A stretch of 64,000 nt of DNA. Origin: Ch67 sp041395845. GTDB lineage: Bacteria > Pseudomonadota > Gammaproteobacteria > Pseudomonadales > Ketobacteraceae. This document shows positions 16,777-25,579 of this stretch, piece after piece. The translations under genes were made by a program, and so were the position numbers. Below the pieces are notes generated by a model, which ran no database searches, was not told where the DNA came from, and was given only the letters and a program-made list of their open reading frames with translations. Position 1 is the stretch's first letter, and each line of letters opens with the position of its first letter. The DNA lies in assembly GCA_041395845.1 (NCBI GenBank), contig JAWKZS010000018.1, positions 1 to 64,000 of the forward strand. Reading direction: 5' to 3'.

Positions 16777-17694
16777 ATGTGGTTCAAAAATCTTCGTATC
16801 TATCGTTTTTCCCAGCCATTTCGCACCAGTGCGGAAGAAATGGAACCACTGCTGGCGCAGCACGCGTTCAAGCCATGCGGTCGTCAGGATCTGTCCCAGT
16901 ATGGCTGGGTGAGTCCGCTGGGTGACGGCTACGAGGTCTTTACCCATGTGAGCAATGGCAACATCATGCTGTGCGCACAGCGTCAGGACAAAATTGTCCC
17001 CGGCCCGGTCATTCGCGAAGCCATGCAGGAAAAAATTGCGGTGATCGAAGCCCGCGATGCCCGCAAGGTGTATCGCAAGGAAAAAGACCAAATCAAGGAC
17101 GAAGTGCTGCTGGAATTACTGCCACGTGCCTTCACCCGCAACAGCCACCTCTTCGCCTACATTGCGCCACGGGAACAGCTGTTGCTGCTGGACACAGCAA
17201 GCGCCAGCAAGGCGGAAGAATTCCTCAGCTACCTGCGCGAAACCCTGGGCAGCCTGCCGGTGATTCCATCGGTCAGCAAAAACGTACCAGCCGATGTGAT
17301 GACCCACTGGCTCACACAACAACATGCTGAAGATCCGTTCACTCTCGATCGCGAATGCGAACTCAGCAATCCGCTCGATACCGGCAACGTGATTCGCTGT
17401 AAAGGCCAGGATCTGGATGGCGAAGAAATCCAGCAGCTGCTGGAAGCCGGCAAGCGCTGCAGCAAACTCGCGGTGGTGTGGAAAGACAGCGTGCGCTGCA
17501 TCATCAATGATGATCTGTCACTGAAGCGCCTGAAATTCGAAGATACACTGCTGGAGCAGGCCAACGAAACCGAAGCGGAATCCCGCGAGCAGCAGTTTGA
17601 TCAGGATTTTGCCGTGATGGCGCTGGAACTGAACCAGCTGTGTCAGAATTTGTTCAAGGTGTTTGGCGGACTGGAAAAAGGTCGGGTGGTGTGA
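16777..17694 (+). CDS. rdgC: Recombination-associated protein RdgC
   Basis: This 305-residue protein matches RdgC in length and in hallmark stretches: MWFKNLRIYRF, EPLLAQHAFKPCG, GWVSPLG, QEKIAVIEARDARKVYRKEKD and DQIKDEVLLELLPRAF. RdgC forms a ring-shaped dimer on double-stranded DNA and restrains RecA-mediated strand exchange. GAGG lies 8 bases before the ATG. It is transcribed alone and converges with the FHA gene; a hairpin covers both stop codons. Confidence 0.95.
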   Translation: MWFKNLRIYRFSQPFRTSAEEMEPLLAQHAFKPCGRQDLSQYGWVSPLGDGYEVFTHVSNGNIMLCAQRQDKIVPGPVIREAMQEKIAVIEARDARKVYRKEKDQIKDEVLLELLPRAFTRNSHLFAYIAPREQLLLLDTASASKAEEFLSYLRETLGSLPVIPSVSKNVPADVMTHWLTQQHAEDPFTLDRECELSNPLDTGNVIRCKGQDLDGEEIQQLLEAGKRCSKLAVVWKDSVRCIINDDLSLKRLKFEDTLLEQANETEAESREQQFDQDFAVMALELNQLCQNLFKVFGGLEKGRVV

Positions 17695-17710
17695 GCCTTT
17701 GACTCACACC
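17688..17710. terminator. Hairpin across convergent stop codons
   Basis: GGTGTGAG and CTCACACC form a perfect 8-bp stem with a 7-base loop, spanning the rdgC and FHA-gene stop codons. There is no T-run, so it is at most a weak bidirectional terminator or a transcript 3'-end stabiliser. Confidence 0.4.
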
Positions 17711-18672
17711 AGAATGATGCCGATGACCAGACCCAGGGTAATCAACGCCCCAAGCACCAGCACAACATTGATTTTCGATGCCTGCACCCCGGGCTCGGCT
17801 TCCTGCGGAGCCGCGACTAATCGCTCATCGGTGCGGAACATCAGCTCCATGCGGCCAATGCGAATTACATCACCGTGCTGCAGCGTACTGATATCCACTG
17901 CGCGGTTATTGATGTGAATCGGATTGCGGCCTTCGCAGGATTCCAGAATCCAGTCGTCCGCCAGCCGGCGCACCCGCGCATGCTCGCCGGAAACTGTTCG
18001 GTCGGTCAGCAGAAACTGGCATTGTTCGTTGCGCCCGATCAGCCAGTTGTTACGTTGCTGGGAACGCAATGAAAACACCTTGCCGCGCACCGGTGCCGTA
18101 AGCACCACGAAACGCGGGCCGCTACCGTTGTCAGGGCCGCGCACATCACGCTCACCCTTCCCTTCCAGCCGCACCAGTTCGTCGGATGACAACACCCGGG
18201 TGCCATTGTCCTCATCCTGCACATCCACTGATGGAACCGGCGGTTCGACATTGGGAACCACCGGTGCGGGCCGCGCCGTGCTGTCAAAGGACTGGAACAG
18301 GGTTGCATCGGCCTCACCGGATTCTTCCAGGTTGGACACTACGCGGAACGCCTGTTCGTGGAAACGCACCTCGTCACCCACAGACAACAGCTGAGGCTGC
18401 GAAATACGGCGGCCGTTCACAAAGGTTCCGTTGGTAGAACGCAGATCCTCCACCATGATACCGGTGGGGGTGCGGGTGATTTTGGCGTGATAGCGGGAAA
18501 TATGGCCGCTGTTGAGGGAAATCTGGCATTCCACTTCACGGCCAATCAGCATTTCCTGCACCAGCGGAAACGACTCGCCGGTCTGCAGGGAGCGCAGGCA
18601 GAAACCGCCGTTTTTCTCCTGAATCAGCGTCGCATCTTCCATTGGCTTGGGGGTCGCACCTTGATAGCTCAT
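17704..18672 (-). CDS. Tandem FHA-domain membrane protein
   Basis: This 322-residue protein has two forkhead-associated (phosphothreonine-binding) domains. The first (about residues 40-100) has LIGREVECQISL, HISRYHAKI and STNGTFVNG; the second (about 205-270) has LIGRNEQCQFLL, VSGEHARV and ILESCEGRNPIHIN. A proline-rich linker separates them, and a single C-terminal helix (VLVLGALITLGLVIGIILV) anchors the protein with the FHA domains in the cytoplasm. No Ser/Thr kinase is nearby, so the phosphoprotein partner is unknown. The -10 element is only 6 bases from the ATG, which could give a leaderless transcript. Confidence 0.88.
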   Translation of the reverse strand: MSYQGATPKPMEDATLIQEKNGGFCLRSLQTGESFPLVQEMLIGREVECQISLNSGHISRYHAKITRTPTGIMVEDLRSTNGTFVNGRRISQPQLLSVGDEVRFHEQAFRVVSNLEESGEADATLFQSFDSTARPAPVVPNVEPPVPSVDVQDEDNGTRVLSSDELVRLEGKGERDVRGPDNGSGPRFVVLTAPVRGKVFSLRSQQRNNWLIGRNEQCQFLLTDRTVSGEHARVRRLADDWILESCEGRNPIHINNRAVDISTLQHGDVIRIGRMELMFRTDERLVAAPQEAEPGVQASKINVVLVLGALITLGLVIGIILV

Positions 18673-18678
18673 GTCGCA

Positions 18679-18684
18679 AGTATA
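18679..18684 (-). promoter_or_regulatory. Possible -10 element giving a leaderless FHA mRNA
   Basis: Minus-strand TATACT lies 6 bases before the ATG at 18672, and no ribosome-binding site is visible. A poor -35 (TTTTTG) is 17 bases upstream. A transcript from here would begin at or next to the start codon. Confidence 0.35.
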
Positions 18685-18702
18685 GGTGGCTGATAGTTAA
18701 AC

Positions 18703-18725
18703 AAAAAGGTTAGCAGCCTTTTTTT
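18703..18725 (-). terminator. A/T-flanked hairpin, possible terminator
   Basis: AAAAAGG and CCTTTTT flank a 7-base loop. It could end transcription from the thiolase before the FHA gene. The G/C core is weak. Confidence 0.4.
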
Positions 18726-18810
18726 CGATGGGATTTTTGCACAAAGGTTCCGTCGGTGAGCAGCAATATGCAAACCGGGAACAGCATATACGAGGGGTTT
18801 GACGGGGAAA

Positions 18811-18839
18811 CAGGGCGGCCAGCCGGAGCCAGCCGCCTG
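18811..18839 (-). terminator. GC-rich hairpin just after the thiolase stop
   Basis: CAGG-CGGC pairs with GCCGCCTG with one bulged base, a few bases beyond the thiolase stop codon. It is followed by only TTT, so termination is uncertain. Confidence 0.4.
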
Positions 18840-18844
18840 TGACA

Positions 18845-20023
18845 TTAACGATTTACATTTTCAATGATGGTTGCGTTGGCCGTACCCAGGCCCTCGCAGA
18901 TGGTCAGCAGGCCGTAACGGCCGCCGCGACGGCGCAGTTCGTACGCCAGGGTGCCCATCAACTTGGCACCGGTCGCGCCCAGCGGGTGACCCAGTGCCTG
19001 CGCGCCACCATTGACGTTCAGCTTGCTGATATCGGCACCCACGGCCTTGGCCCAAGCCAGCGGCACGGAACCAAAGGCTTCATTCACCTCGTAGATGTCC
19101 ATGTCGTTGATGGTCAGACCGGTCTGCTCAAAGATTTTGCGGGTCGCCGGAATCGGACCTTCCAACACCATGGTGGGATCGGAACCGACCACAGACATCG
19201 CATGAATACGGGCCAGCGGCTTCAGGCCGTACTGCTTCAGGGCACGCTCGCTGACCACCAGCACGGCCGCAGAACCGTCGCAGATCTGGCTGGCGTTGCC
19301 TGCAGTGATGACACCGCCTTCTCTCAGGGGCTTCAGGTCCTTGATCGCCTGCAGGGAGGCATTGCGGCGCAGGCCTTCGTCTTCCGCGTGCAGTACCTTC
19401 TTGCCTTCCACCTCGACTTCCATCGGGATGATTTCATTCTTGAAATAACCGTTGTCGAACGCCGCCGCGCCCTTCATGTGGCTCTGGTAGGAGAAGTCAT
19501 CCAGTTCGTCGCGGGTGACACCGTATTTTTCCGCCATGCGCTCGGCGCCATCGAACTGGCTGAACTGGCAGCCGGGATAGCGGGCGGCGATTCCGGCGCT
19601 GGCAAACGGGCTGATCATGCCGGCTTTTTCGGCGATCGCCATGGGGGAACCGATCGGCGTCATGCTCATGTTCTCGATACCACCGGCGATGACCACATCC
19701 TGGGTACCGGACATGACAGCCTGGGCAGCAAAGTGAATGGCCTGCTGGCCGGAACCGCACTGACGGTCCACGGTGACACCAGGTACGGTCACCGGCAGAC
19801 GGGATGCCAGGATGGTGGCACGGCCCAGGTTGAAGGTCTGCGGACCGATCTGGCTGACGCAACCCATGATGACATCGTCGACCTTGTTGGGATCGATGCC
19901 GGTACGATCCAGCAGCGCATTGATGACAACAGCGCCCAGATCAGACGGGTGAATCTGACTCAACCGGCCATTGCGACGGCCACCAGCGGTACGGACCGCA
20001 TCCACAATATATGCGTTAGCCAC
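18845..20023 (-). CDS. Acetyl-CoA C-acyltransferase (thiolase)
   Basis: This 392-residue thiolase cleaves 3-ketoacyl-CoA with CoA, or condenses acetyl-CoA in the reverse direction. The acyl-accepting cysteine is in DRQCGSGQQA (about residue 88). The catalytic His region is NGGAQALGHPLGATG, VNEAFGSV is conserved, and the second cysteine is in LTICEGLGTA. A GTG start at 20023 is supported by AAGGAG 6 bases upstream. It is a single gene, with no 3-hydroxyacyl-CoA dehydrogenase partner adjacent, so it could serve beta-oxidation of particular acids or polyhydroxyalkanoate metabolism. Confidence 0.9.
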   Translation of the reverse strand: MANAYIVDAVRTAGGRRNGRLSQIHPSDLGAVVINALLDRTGIDPNKVDDVIMGCVSQIGPQTFNLGRATILASRLPVTVPGVTVDRQCGSGQQAIHFAAQAVMSGTQDVVIAGGIENMSMTPIGSPMAIAEKAGMISPFASAGIAARYPGCQFSQFDGAERMAEKYGVTRDELDDFSYQSHMKGAAAFDNGYFKNEIIPMEVEVEGKKVLHAEDEGLRRNASLQAIKDLKPLREGGVITAGNASQICDGSAAVLVVSERALKQYGLKPLARIHAMSVVGSDPTMVLEGPIPATRKIFEQTGLTINDMDIYEVNEAFGSVPLAWAKAVGADISKLNVNGGAQALGHPLGATGAKLMGTLAYELRRRGGRYGLLTICEGLGTANATIIENVNR

Positions 20024-20145
20024 GGATATCTCCTTTCGTTTGTATGTATTGTCGCGTGATGGTCGACATCATGACTCACCAGCCACGGTGACTCAATGAC
20101 AAGAAACGTCAGGATAATGGCCAAATTTCCCAATCGCCGGCCATG

Positions 20146-20168
20146 AAAAAGGCGCCCGCAGGCGCCTT
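20146..20168 (-). terminator. Rho-independent terminator of the AlgP-like gene
   Basis: On the minus strand AAGGCGCC-TGCG-GGCGCCTT is followed by TTT, a perfect 8-bp stem, 28 bases beyond the stop at 20196. Confidence 0.88.
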
Positions 20169-20195
20169 GGTGTGCAGTGGAATCCGTCACCAGGA

Positions 20196-20957
20196 TCAGG
20201 ATTCGCTGCCAGTATCCGCCTTGGGTGCCTCAGCAGCTTTGGCAGCGGCTTTGGGTGCACGCTTGGCGGGCGCTTTCTTGGCGGCCGGCTTGGCGGCTTT
20301 TTCAGCTTTGACTGCCGGCTTTTTCGCAGCGGCTGGCTTGGCGGCGGCTTTCTTGGCCGGTGCTGCCGGCTTGGCTTCTGCTTTCGGCTTGGCAACCGGC
20401 TTGCGCGCAACAGCCTTTTTCTCGATCACGGCGCCAAGGCCACTCTTCTTGAGCAGTTCCTTCTCACGCTTTTCCATCGCCTTGGCAGTGTCCTTCACCC
20501 GGCTTTCAATCTTTTTGCGATAGTCCTTGAGCATCTTGGCGTACTTGCCATGCAGCGCTTTTTCAAACTGGTCGCGGGCGCGGGATACAGCGTCTTCCAG
20601 TTCCTTTTCCAGGCGGCCACGCACCTCTTCTTCCTTGCTGATCAGTTTTTCACGCAGTTTCTTTTCGGTATCAATGAAACGGTCACGCAGCTCGGCGATC
20701 TGGGCTTCGATCTTGGCCTGGCTCAGTTCCTTGCGGGTTTCTTCCAGCAAATGCATGGCGGCTTCGTAGGCTTCCTGGGCCTGCTCAAATGCTACCTGGG
20801 CAGCTGCGGTGGCCTTGATGCGCAGACGTTCCTGGGCCTGCACCAGACGCTCGCGCGCTTTGCCTACCCGCTCCTGCGCTTTCTGCAGTTGCTGCTCGAA
20901 CAGCTCGACCAGTTGACGGGCCTTGTCCGCAGTATTGATTCCATTTCCTGTTGCCAT
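20196..20957 (-). CDS. AlgP-like protein with lysine/alanine/proline-rich histone-H1-type tail
   Basis: The protein has about 253 residues. The first 180 are a highly charged, predicted coiled coil (QAQERLRIKATAAAQ, EETRKELSQAKIEAQ). The last 75 are an extended basic tail of KPAA/KKPA/AKKAP repeats ending in an acidic TGSES. This is the architecture of AlgP (AlgR3), the histone-H1-like DNA-binding protein of pseudomonads. ATG 20957 is chosen because GGAGG sits 5 bases before it; an upstream in-frame ATG at 20978 has no such site. Nucleoid association is inferred from composition, and low-complexity tails make homology calls loose. Confidence 0.75.
   Translation of the reverse strand: MATGNGINTADKARQLVELFEQQLQKAQERVGKARERLVQAQERLRIKATAAAQVAFEQAQEAYEAAMHLLEETRKELSQAKIEAQIAELRDRFIDTEKKLREKLISKEEEVRGRLEKELEDAVSRARDQFEKALHGKYAKMLKDYRKKIESRVKDTAKAMEKREKELLKKSGLGAVIEKKAVARKPVAKPKAEAKPAAPAKKAAAKPAAAKKPAVKAEKAAKPAAKKAPAKRAPKAAAKAAEAPKADTGSES
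20220..20410. repeat. Low-complexity repeat coding for a KPAA tail
   Basis: This stretch is a run of imperfect repeats of GGCGGC/GGCTTGGC/TTTCTTGG words encoding the Lys/Ala/Pro tail of the AlgP-like protein. Such repeats are prone to length change between strains. Confidence 0.6.
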
Positions 20958-21089
20958 GAGTGCCTCCGAAAAGCGCATTTGCGATAAGAACGTGATTACT
21001 CTGCCTTTATCGCAGACTAAATTAGAGCTTTCAATCTAAAAGCGGCAACAGGCGATAAGCGGGCCGCCGGTGACAGCGGCCCCGCGGCG

Positions 21090-22277
21090 TCAGTGCAGAT
21101 CAGCGACCATATCCTGCTCGGACAGCTGGCTGGCATTCTTGCCCTTGATAAAGTCCAGCATGCCGAATTTTTCGTAGTGGGGGCGAATGCGCGGCGTCAT
21201 CAGGCCGATGAAATCCAGGTTGGGAATCAGCCGTTCGAACATCGTATGGCGGAACAGGGTCATGGCAGGTGAACTCAACACGAGTTCGTTCCAGGTCTGG
21301 CGGCTGATCATGCCTTCGAACCATTCTTCGTAGATTTCATGAGCCATGAAACGGTTGCGCATCAGCACAGCCACCTCGAAGGCCCAGTCTTCACGCTCGC
21401 GGCGCTCCTGTTCCGACAATTCCTGACGGAAATGGTTTTTCAGCGCCAGCACGCCGTAATGGACGTGGCGGGCCTCATCACGGATGACGTATTTCAGCAG
21501 GTTTTTCAGCAGCGGTTCCTGACTGAGATTGTGCATGGTGCGGAATGCACCCAGCGCCAAGCCCTCCACCATGATCTGCATGCCGAGGAACTTGAAATCC
21601 CAGCGGGCGTCGGTGAGCAGGTCATCGAGGATCACAAACAGGTTGTCGTTGATCTGGTAAACCTTGTTGAGTTTCTGATTCAGATAGCGATTGAAGACTT
21701 CCAGATGGCGGGCCTCATCCATCACCTGGGTGGCGCCAAAGAATTTGCCTTCCAGCCACTGCACGCTTTCGGTCACCTGGGCTGATGCGTACAGGGCGCC
21801 CTGCTCGCCGTGCATGAACTGGCTGAGCATCCAGCAGGCGATGTTGTAATTGAGTTCGCCGCGCTGGGCCGATGTCAGCCTGACCGGCAGGGTCGCCAGC
21901 GCTTCGTCAGATATGAAATCGTTGGACAGGATCGGAATTTCAGGATTGAGCGGGTCGACATGGGTGCTCCAGTCCAGATCCTTGTCGCCATCCCACTGAT
22001 TCGCCACCGCCCGGCGGTACAGTTTGTTCATTTCCGGAAAATCCATCTGATAACGGGTATCAAAGGTGACCGGATGGCTGGACTGCATATGGATCACGTC
22101 GCGGTTTTTGCCTTCTTTCAGCAACAGTCCGCGCACCGCCGACGGCGCCATCGATGCGAACACCTTGGGGTTGCGCATCTGCAGCACAACGGAAATGTTA
22201 TCGAGGGTTTCTTCCACCTTGCGGCGGGCGGGACGGGGCATCCCGTTCAACATGCTGTCCAGAATCATGGGGTTCAC
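21090..22277 (-). CDS. Ferritin-like diiron protein (putative oxygenase)
   Basis: This 395-residue protein has the six-ligand layout of ferritin-like diiron oxidases: Glu in MHGEQGAL (about 157), ExxH in DEARHLEVF (about 186-189), Glu in MVEGLALGAF (about 238), and ExxH in RDEARHVHYG (about 269-272). The spacing is like ribonucleotide-reductase R2-type and AurF-like oxygenases rather than storage ferritins. The substrate is unknown; the gene is divergent from an SRPBCC (lipid- or ligand-binding fold) gene. A partial palindrome lies in the shared upstream region. Oxygen activation is inferred from the ligand set. Confidence 0.82.
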   Translation of the reverse strand: MNPMILDSMLNGMPRPARRKVEETLDNISVVLQMRNPKVFASMAPSAVRGLLLKEGKNRDVIHMQSSHPVTFDTRYQMDFPEMNKLYRRAVANQWDGDKDLDWSTHVDPLNPEIPILSNDFISDEALATLPVRLTSAQRGELNYNIACWMLSQFMHGEQGALYASAQVTESVQWLEGKFFGATQVMDEARHLEVFNRYLNQKLNKVYQINDNLFVILDDLLTDARWDFKFLGMQIMVEGLALGAFRTMHNLSQEPLLKNLLKYVIRDEARHVHYGVLALKNHFRQELSEQERREREDWAFEVAVLMRNRFMAHEIYEEWFEGMISRQTWNELVLSSPAMTLFRHTMFERLIPNLDFIGLMTPRIRPHYEKFGMLDFIKGKNASQLSEQDMVADLH

Positions 22278-22333
22278 CTCTTGCAGCGGAAGCAGTAAAG
22301 CCGGTTGTCGTTATTGTTCTATCAGTTGTTGTC

Positions 22334-22352
22334 CTACAATTTGACAATGTAG
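22334..22352. promoter_or_regulatory. Palindromic candidate operator in divergent region
   Basis: CTACA and TGTAG form an inverted repeat 9 bases apart, in the 250-base region between the diiron gene and the SRPBCC gene. It overlaps an AT-rich stretch suited to promoters. The binding protein is unknown. Confidence 0.3.
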
Positions 22353-22527
22353 ACCAATCTCCCACTTTCACAATGTGCGTGGCCGTCAGATTTGGCCCCC
22401 GCATGACGCCCATGATGTCCGGCGTTTCCCAGACTGGTTGCCATCCTGCCGGAGTCCTGCGGCGGGTTTGCCAATGCCTGTTGCGCCGTCCTGCCTAAAA
22501 TAGCGACAGGATCGGAGGAACCACCCC

Positions 22528-22998
22528 ATGAGCATCAAGATCAAAGCGGCCATCCGGCGCAGCGAGCAGGTCGCCACATCTGGCGACACCATTTTTGCCT
22601 TGCTGAAACCGGTCGAGGAATCGACCCGCTTTTTTCCCCGTGTCAGCCGCATTGAGCCGCTCGGTGGTGAACGTTTCCGCTGGGCACTGGAGCCTATGGG
22701 CACACAGAAATACCGCCATCAGGTGGAATACGCTTCCCAGTGGGAATTCGACGAACAGGAACGCACCATTCGCTGGCGTCCACTGGAACATGAAGGCAAT
22801 GCGAAGATTGCCGGCGTGTGGTCAATTCAGTCTGATGCTGAGAGCAGCCGCATCGCACTGGAAATCAAGGCCGAACTGAAGCTGGATCTGCCGCGCTGGA
22901 TGCAACTGGTGGCAGAACCGATTGTGCAGACGGAATTCCAGTCGTTACTGAATCGCTATTTCGACAACGTGGTAAAACACTGTCGCACCCTGAGCTGA
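22528..22998 (+). CDS. SRPBCC-fold protein
   Basis: This 156-residue single-domain protein of the SRPBCC (START/Bet v1-like) superfamily has a deep hydrophobic ligand cavity fold. The pattern is typical: N-terminal strand with VATSGDTIFALL, then PRVSRIEPLGGERFRW, the beta sheet, and a C-terminal long helix (EPIVQTEFQSLLNRYFDNVVKH). It is most like coenzyme-Q-binding or polyketide-cyclase-type members; the ligand is unknown. GGAGGAACCACCCC precedes the ATG. A strong terminator follows. Confidence 0.8.
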   Translation: MSIKIKAAIRRSEQVATSGDTIFALLKPVEESTRFFPRVSRIEPLGGERFRWALEPMGTQKYRHQVEYASQWEFDEQERTIRWRPLEHEGNAKIAGVWSIQSDAESSRIALEIKAELKLDLPRWMQLVAEPIVQTEFQSLLNRYFDNVVKHCRTLS

Positions 22999-23027
22999 TT
23001 TTGATGAGTGTTTGGCCCTGCCAAGCT

Positions 23028-23050
23028 GCCCGCACTGCGGGCTTTTTTTT
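23028..23050 (+). terminator. Rho-independent terminator
   Basis: GCCCGC-ACT-GCGGGC followed by eight T. It ends the SRPBCC transcript and lies just before the multicopper oxidase gene. Confidence 0.9.
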
Positions 23051-23098
23051 GTCTGGATCTGGCATACTGTCGGCCTGACATTCAAAGGATTCAGCACT

Positions 23099-24484
23099 AT
23101 GGCATTTAACCGCCGCACTTTTCTGGGGGCGATGGCTGCTTCGGTGGCATCGGCTTCCTGTTCCATGATGCCGTCGTTGTCTGCACGGCAAGACTCCAGC
23201 GGGTCCTACGATTACGTGCTTACGGCCGCTCCGGCGCCCATCCACCTGGTGGAAGCTGGCCCAACCCCGGCCTGGTGTTTCGATGGCGGCTATCCGGCAA
23301 CGGTGATTCGCGCCCGCCAGGGCAAGAAGATCCGCATTCTGTTCCAGAACCGTCTGCCGGAACCCACCACCATTCACTGGCATGGCATCCGCATCGATAT
23401 TGCGATGGACGGCGTACCCGACCTGACCCAGCCGCTGATCGAACCCGGTGAGGACTTCCTGTATGAGTTCACACCACCGGACGCCGGCACCTTCTGGTAT
23501 CACCCACATCACAACAGTGTCGAGCAGCTGGGCAAAGGGCTGGTCGGTGTTCTGATTGTGGACGAAGCCGAACCGGTTGCGTTTGATGTGGATCTGCCAC
23601 TGGCACTGAAGACCTGGCACATCGAATCCGACGGCCGTTTCAGCCCGTTCAGCACGCCGCGCAATGCAGCGCGCATGGGCACACCCGGCAGCTGGGAAAC
23701 GGTCAACGGTCAGCACAAACCGGAATACACGGTAGCACCGGGCAGCCTGGTGCGGCTGCGGTTTGCCAATGTGGACAACACCGTGATCTACAAGATTGCG
23801 GTGAAGCAGTATCCGGCCTGGGTGATCGCCATCGATGGCAACCCGATCGCAACACCGGTACCACTGCAGCATCACGAAATGGGTGCGGGCATGCGCCTGG
23901 ATATCGCGCTCATCGCGCCTTCAACCCCAGGCGAAGTGATTCATATCCAGAATGGCAAAGGCAGACTGTTTTTCGATTTTCTGACGCTGAAAACTGCCGG
24001 CGATCCGGTTACCGGTCAGCGCAGCATTCCCGCCCTGCCCCTGAATCCGATTCCGGCACCGGATCTGGCCAGCGCAGAGACGCTGGACTTTGTGTTCGAA
24101 TGGGAAGGCGCCGTCACCCCGGTGGATCATCACGGCGAGAGTCATCCCACGTTCTGGACCATCAATCGGCGGGCCTGGAGTCATGGCAGCGACACCAGCA
24201 TTCCCGAACCACTGGCGCGCCTGCAGCTGGGCAAGTCCTATGTCTTCAATCTGCGTAACGTGACGCCTCATGCGCACCCGATCCACATGCATGGCTACAC
24301 CTGGCGGGTGCTGGAATCGAATCAGCGCAAGATCGTTCCCTATCACACGGATACGGTGCTGCTGCGACGCAATGAACAGGTGAAAGTGGCCTTCGTGGCG
24401 GATAATCCGGGTCGCTGGATGTATCACTGTCACGTGATCGAGCACATGAAGACCGGCTTGATGGGCTATATCAGCGTGGCGTGA
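23099..24484 (+). CDS. Multicopper oxidase, Tat-exported
   Basis: This 461-residue multicopper oxidase oxidises a substrate at a type 1 copper and reduces O2 to water at a trinuclear centre. All four copper motifs are present: HWHGIR, WYHPHHN, HAHPIHMHGYTW and HCHVIEHMKTGLMG. The N-terminus FNRRTFLGAM is a twin-arginine signal, so the folded enzyme goes to the periplasm. ATG 23099 places that motif correctly; a longer frame begins inside the upstream terminator. It converges with, and overlaps by 19 bases, the end of the iron cluster, which makes ferroxidase activity plausible. Cuprous oxidase or laccase-like activity is equally possible. Confidence 0.9.
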   Translation: MAFNRRTFLGAMAASVASASCSMMPSLSARQDSSGSYDYVLTAAPAPIHLVEAGPTPAWCFDGGYPATVIRARQGKKIRILFQNRLPEPTTIHWHGIRIDIAMDGVPDLTQPLIEPGEDFLYEFTPPDAGTFWYHPHHNSVEQLGKGLVGVLIVDEAEPVAFDVDLPLALKTWHIESDGRFSPFSTPRNAARMGTPGSWETVNGQHKPEYTVAPGSLVRLRFANVDNTVIYKIAVKQYPAWVIAIDGNPIATPVPLQHHEMGAGMRLDIALIAPSTPGEVIHIQNGKGRLFFDFLTLKTAGDPVTGQRSIPALPLNPIPAPDLASAETLDFVFEWEGAVTPVDHHGESHPTFWTINRRAWSHGSDTSIPEPLARLQLGKSYVFNLRNVTPHAHPIHMHGYTWRVLESNQRKIVPYHTDTVLLRRNEQVKVAFVADNPGRWMYHCHVIEHMKTGLMGYISVA

Positions 24485-25578
24485 TTATCCCAGCGCAGTG
24501 GTAGTTGCTGGCGCTTTTCCAGGGTCAGGTGACTGCCATTGCGGCCGATCTGCATCCACTCACCACGACCATTGGTGCCGACCCAGCGACCTGAATGCGT
24601 GCTGCGATCCAGACCTGCTGCATCGACGCTATCGAGCATGGTGAGCAGCTGACCCGTCTGCATATCCCAGGCCGCAATGCCATTGCCCCGCGGGCAACTT
24701 ACCAGCGCCGTGGTGGCAGCGGCATCCACTGCCACACTCGCCGTGTACTGCCGCATCCGCAGCTGGGTCAGCTCGTCTGCCTGCCACCATTGCATGGACT
24801 GACCCCGGCGATGATTTCCTACCAGCGGGATGTCATCGGTCAGCGCCCCCTGATACTGCACGCCCACGACCACCTGATCATTGGCGGCGACATCCAGATG
24901 ATGCAGGCTCATCTGATGATGGGGCGGCGCAATGGATTCGATCAAGGCACCATCACGCACCCGCACGTAGGTGAGCGCAGGGGTCATGGTGTCGGGATTG
25001 GGCACTTCGCGCTGCTGCGACGGATGGGTGCGGATTCCGCCGTTGGCAATCACCAGCGTTTCACCGTCGCTGAGCCAGCGCAGTTCGTGGGGATCCATTG
25101 CGTGAGTAAAGAATTCTGTCTCGCGCACAACCGTCGCGCCAAGACGATACACGCCAATGATGCCCTCGCCGGATTCGTAACGCTGTTCGGATGCAAATAA
25201 CCATTGGCCATCGGCACTGATGACACCATGGCCGTAGAAATGCCGGCCTGGAGCAGATTCCAGGGTCTGGACCAGACGCCCCTGCTGCAAATCCGCAACA
25301 TACAGATGCTGGCCCGGACGACGGGCAAAGAATACGGCGCGGGTGCGATCTGGTGTCACGCAACTGCCATGGGCCCGCAATGGCACCGGAATACAAAACG
25401 CCAACGCACCATCAGGGCGAATGCCAGCGACAAAATGATTGCCTTTGATGTCATCGCAGGCGGACAGCAGGGTTCCCGGCGGACAGGATTCCCCACCGAA
25501 GGTCACGGGGGGCAACGCCATCAGGCCCAATGTGCCGCCAAACGCCTGCAGCAGCTGGCGGCGATTGATACCCGTCAT
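24466..25578 (-). CDS. DUF1513 periplasmic beta-propeller-like protein
   Basis: This protein of about 370 residues has a twin-arginine-like signal (INRRQLLQAFGG) and family-typical segments GRHFYGHGVISADGQWLF, DPHELRWL and VIANGGIRTHP, which identify DUF1513. It is predicted to be a periplasmic beta-propeller. It is the last gene of the Fur-box iron cluster and starts 1 base after the imelysin-lipoprotein stop. DUF1513 genes habitually accompany imelysin and DUF1111 genes in iron-regulated clusters; a biochemical role has not been shown, to my knowledge. ATG 25578 is chosen over a GTG 57 bases upstream because the signal peptide starts there. Confidence 0.83.
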   Translation of the reverse strand: MTGINRRQLLQAFGGTLGLMALPPVTFGGESCPPGTLLSACDDIKGNHFVAGIRPDGALAFCIPVPLRAHGSCVTPDRTRAVFFARRPGQHLYVADLQQGRLVQTLESAPGRHFYGHGVISADGQWLFASEQRYESGEGIIGVYRLGATVVRETEFFTHAMDPHELRWLSDGETLVIANGGIRTHPSQQREVPNPDTMTPALTYVRVRDGALIESIAPPHHQMSLHHLDVAANDQVVVGVQYQGALTDDIPLVGNHRRGQSMQWWQADELTQLRMRQYTASVAVDAAATTALVSCPRGNGIAAWDMQTGQLLTMLDSVDAAGLDRSTHSGRWVGTNGRGEWMQIGRNGSHLTLEKRQQLPLRWDNHATLI

Positions 25579-25579
25579 T

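Noticed and set aside
18839..20059. Open frame of about 400 codons on the plus strand over the thiolase
   Set aside because: It is an antisense shadow; the thiolase motifs on the minus strand are unambiguous.
20220..20410. Repeat-rich stretch considered as a CRISPR or tandem-repeat array
   Set aside because: The repeats are imperfect, lack uniform spacers and encode the Lys/Ala/Pro tail in frame.
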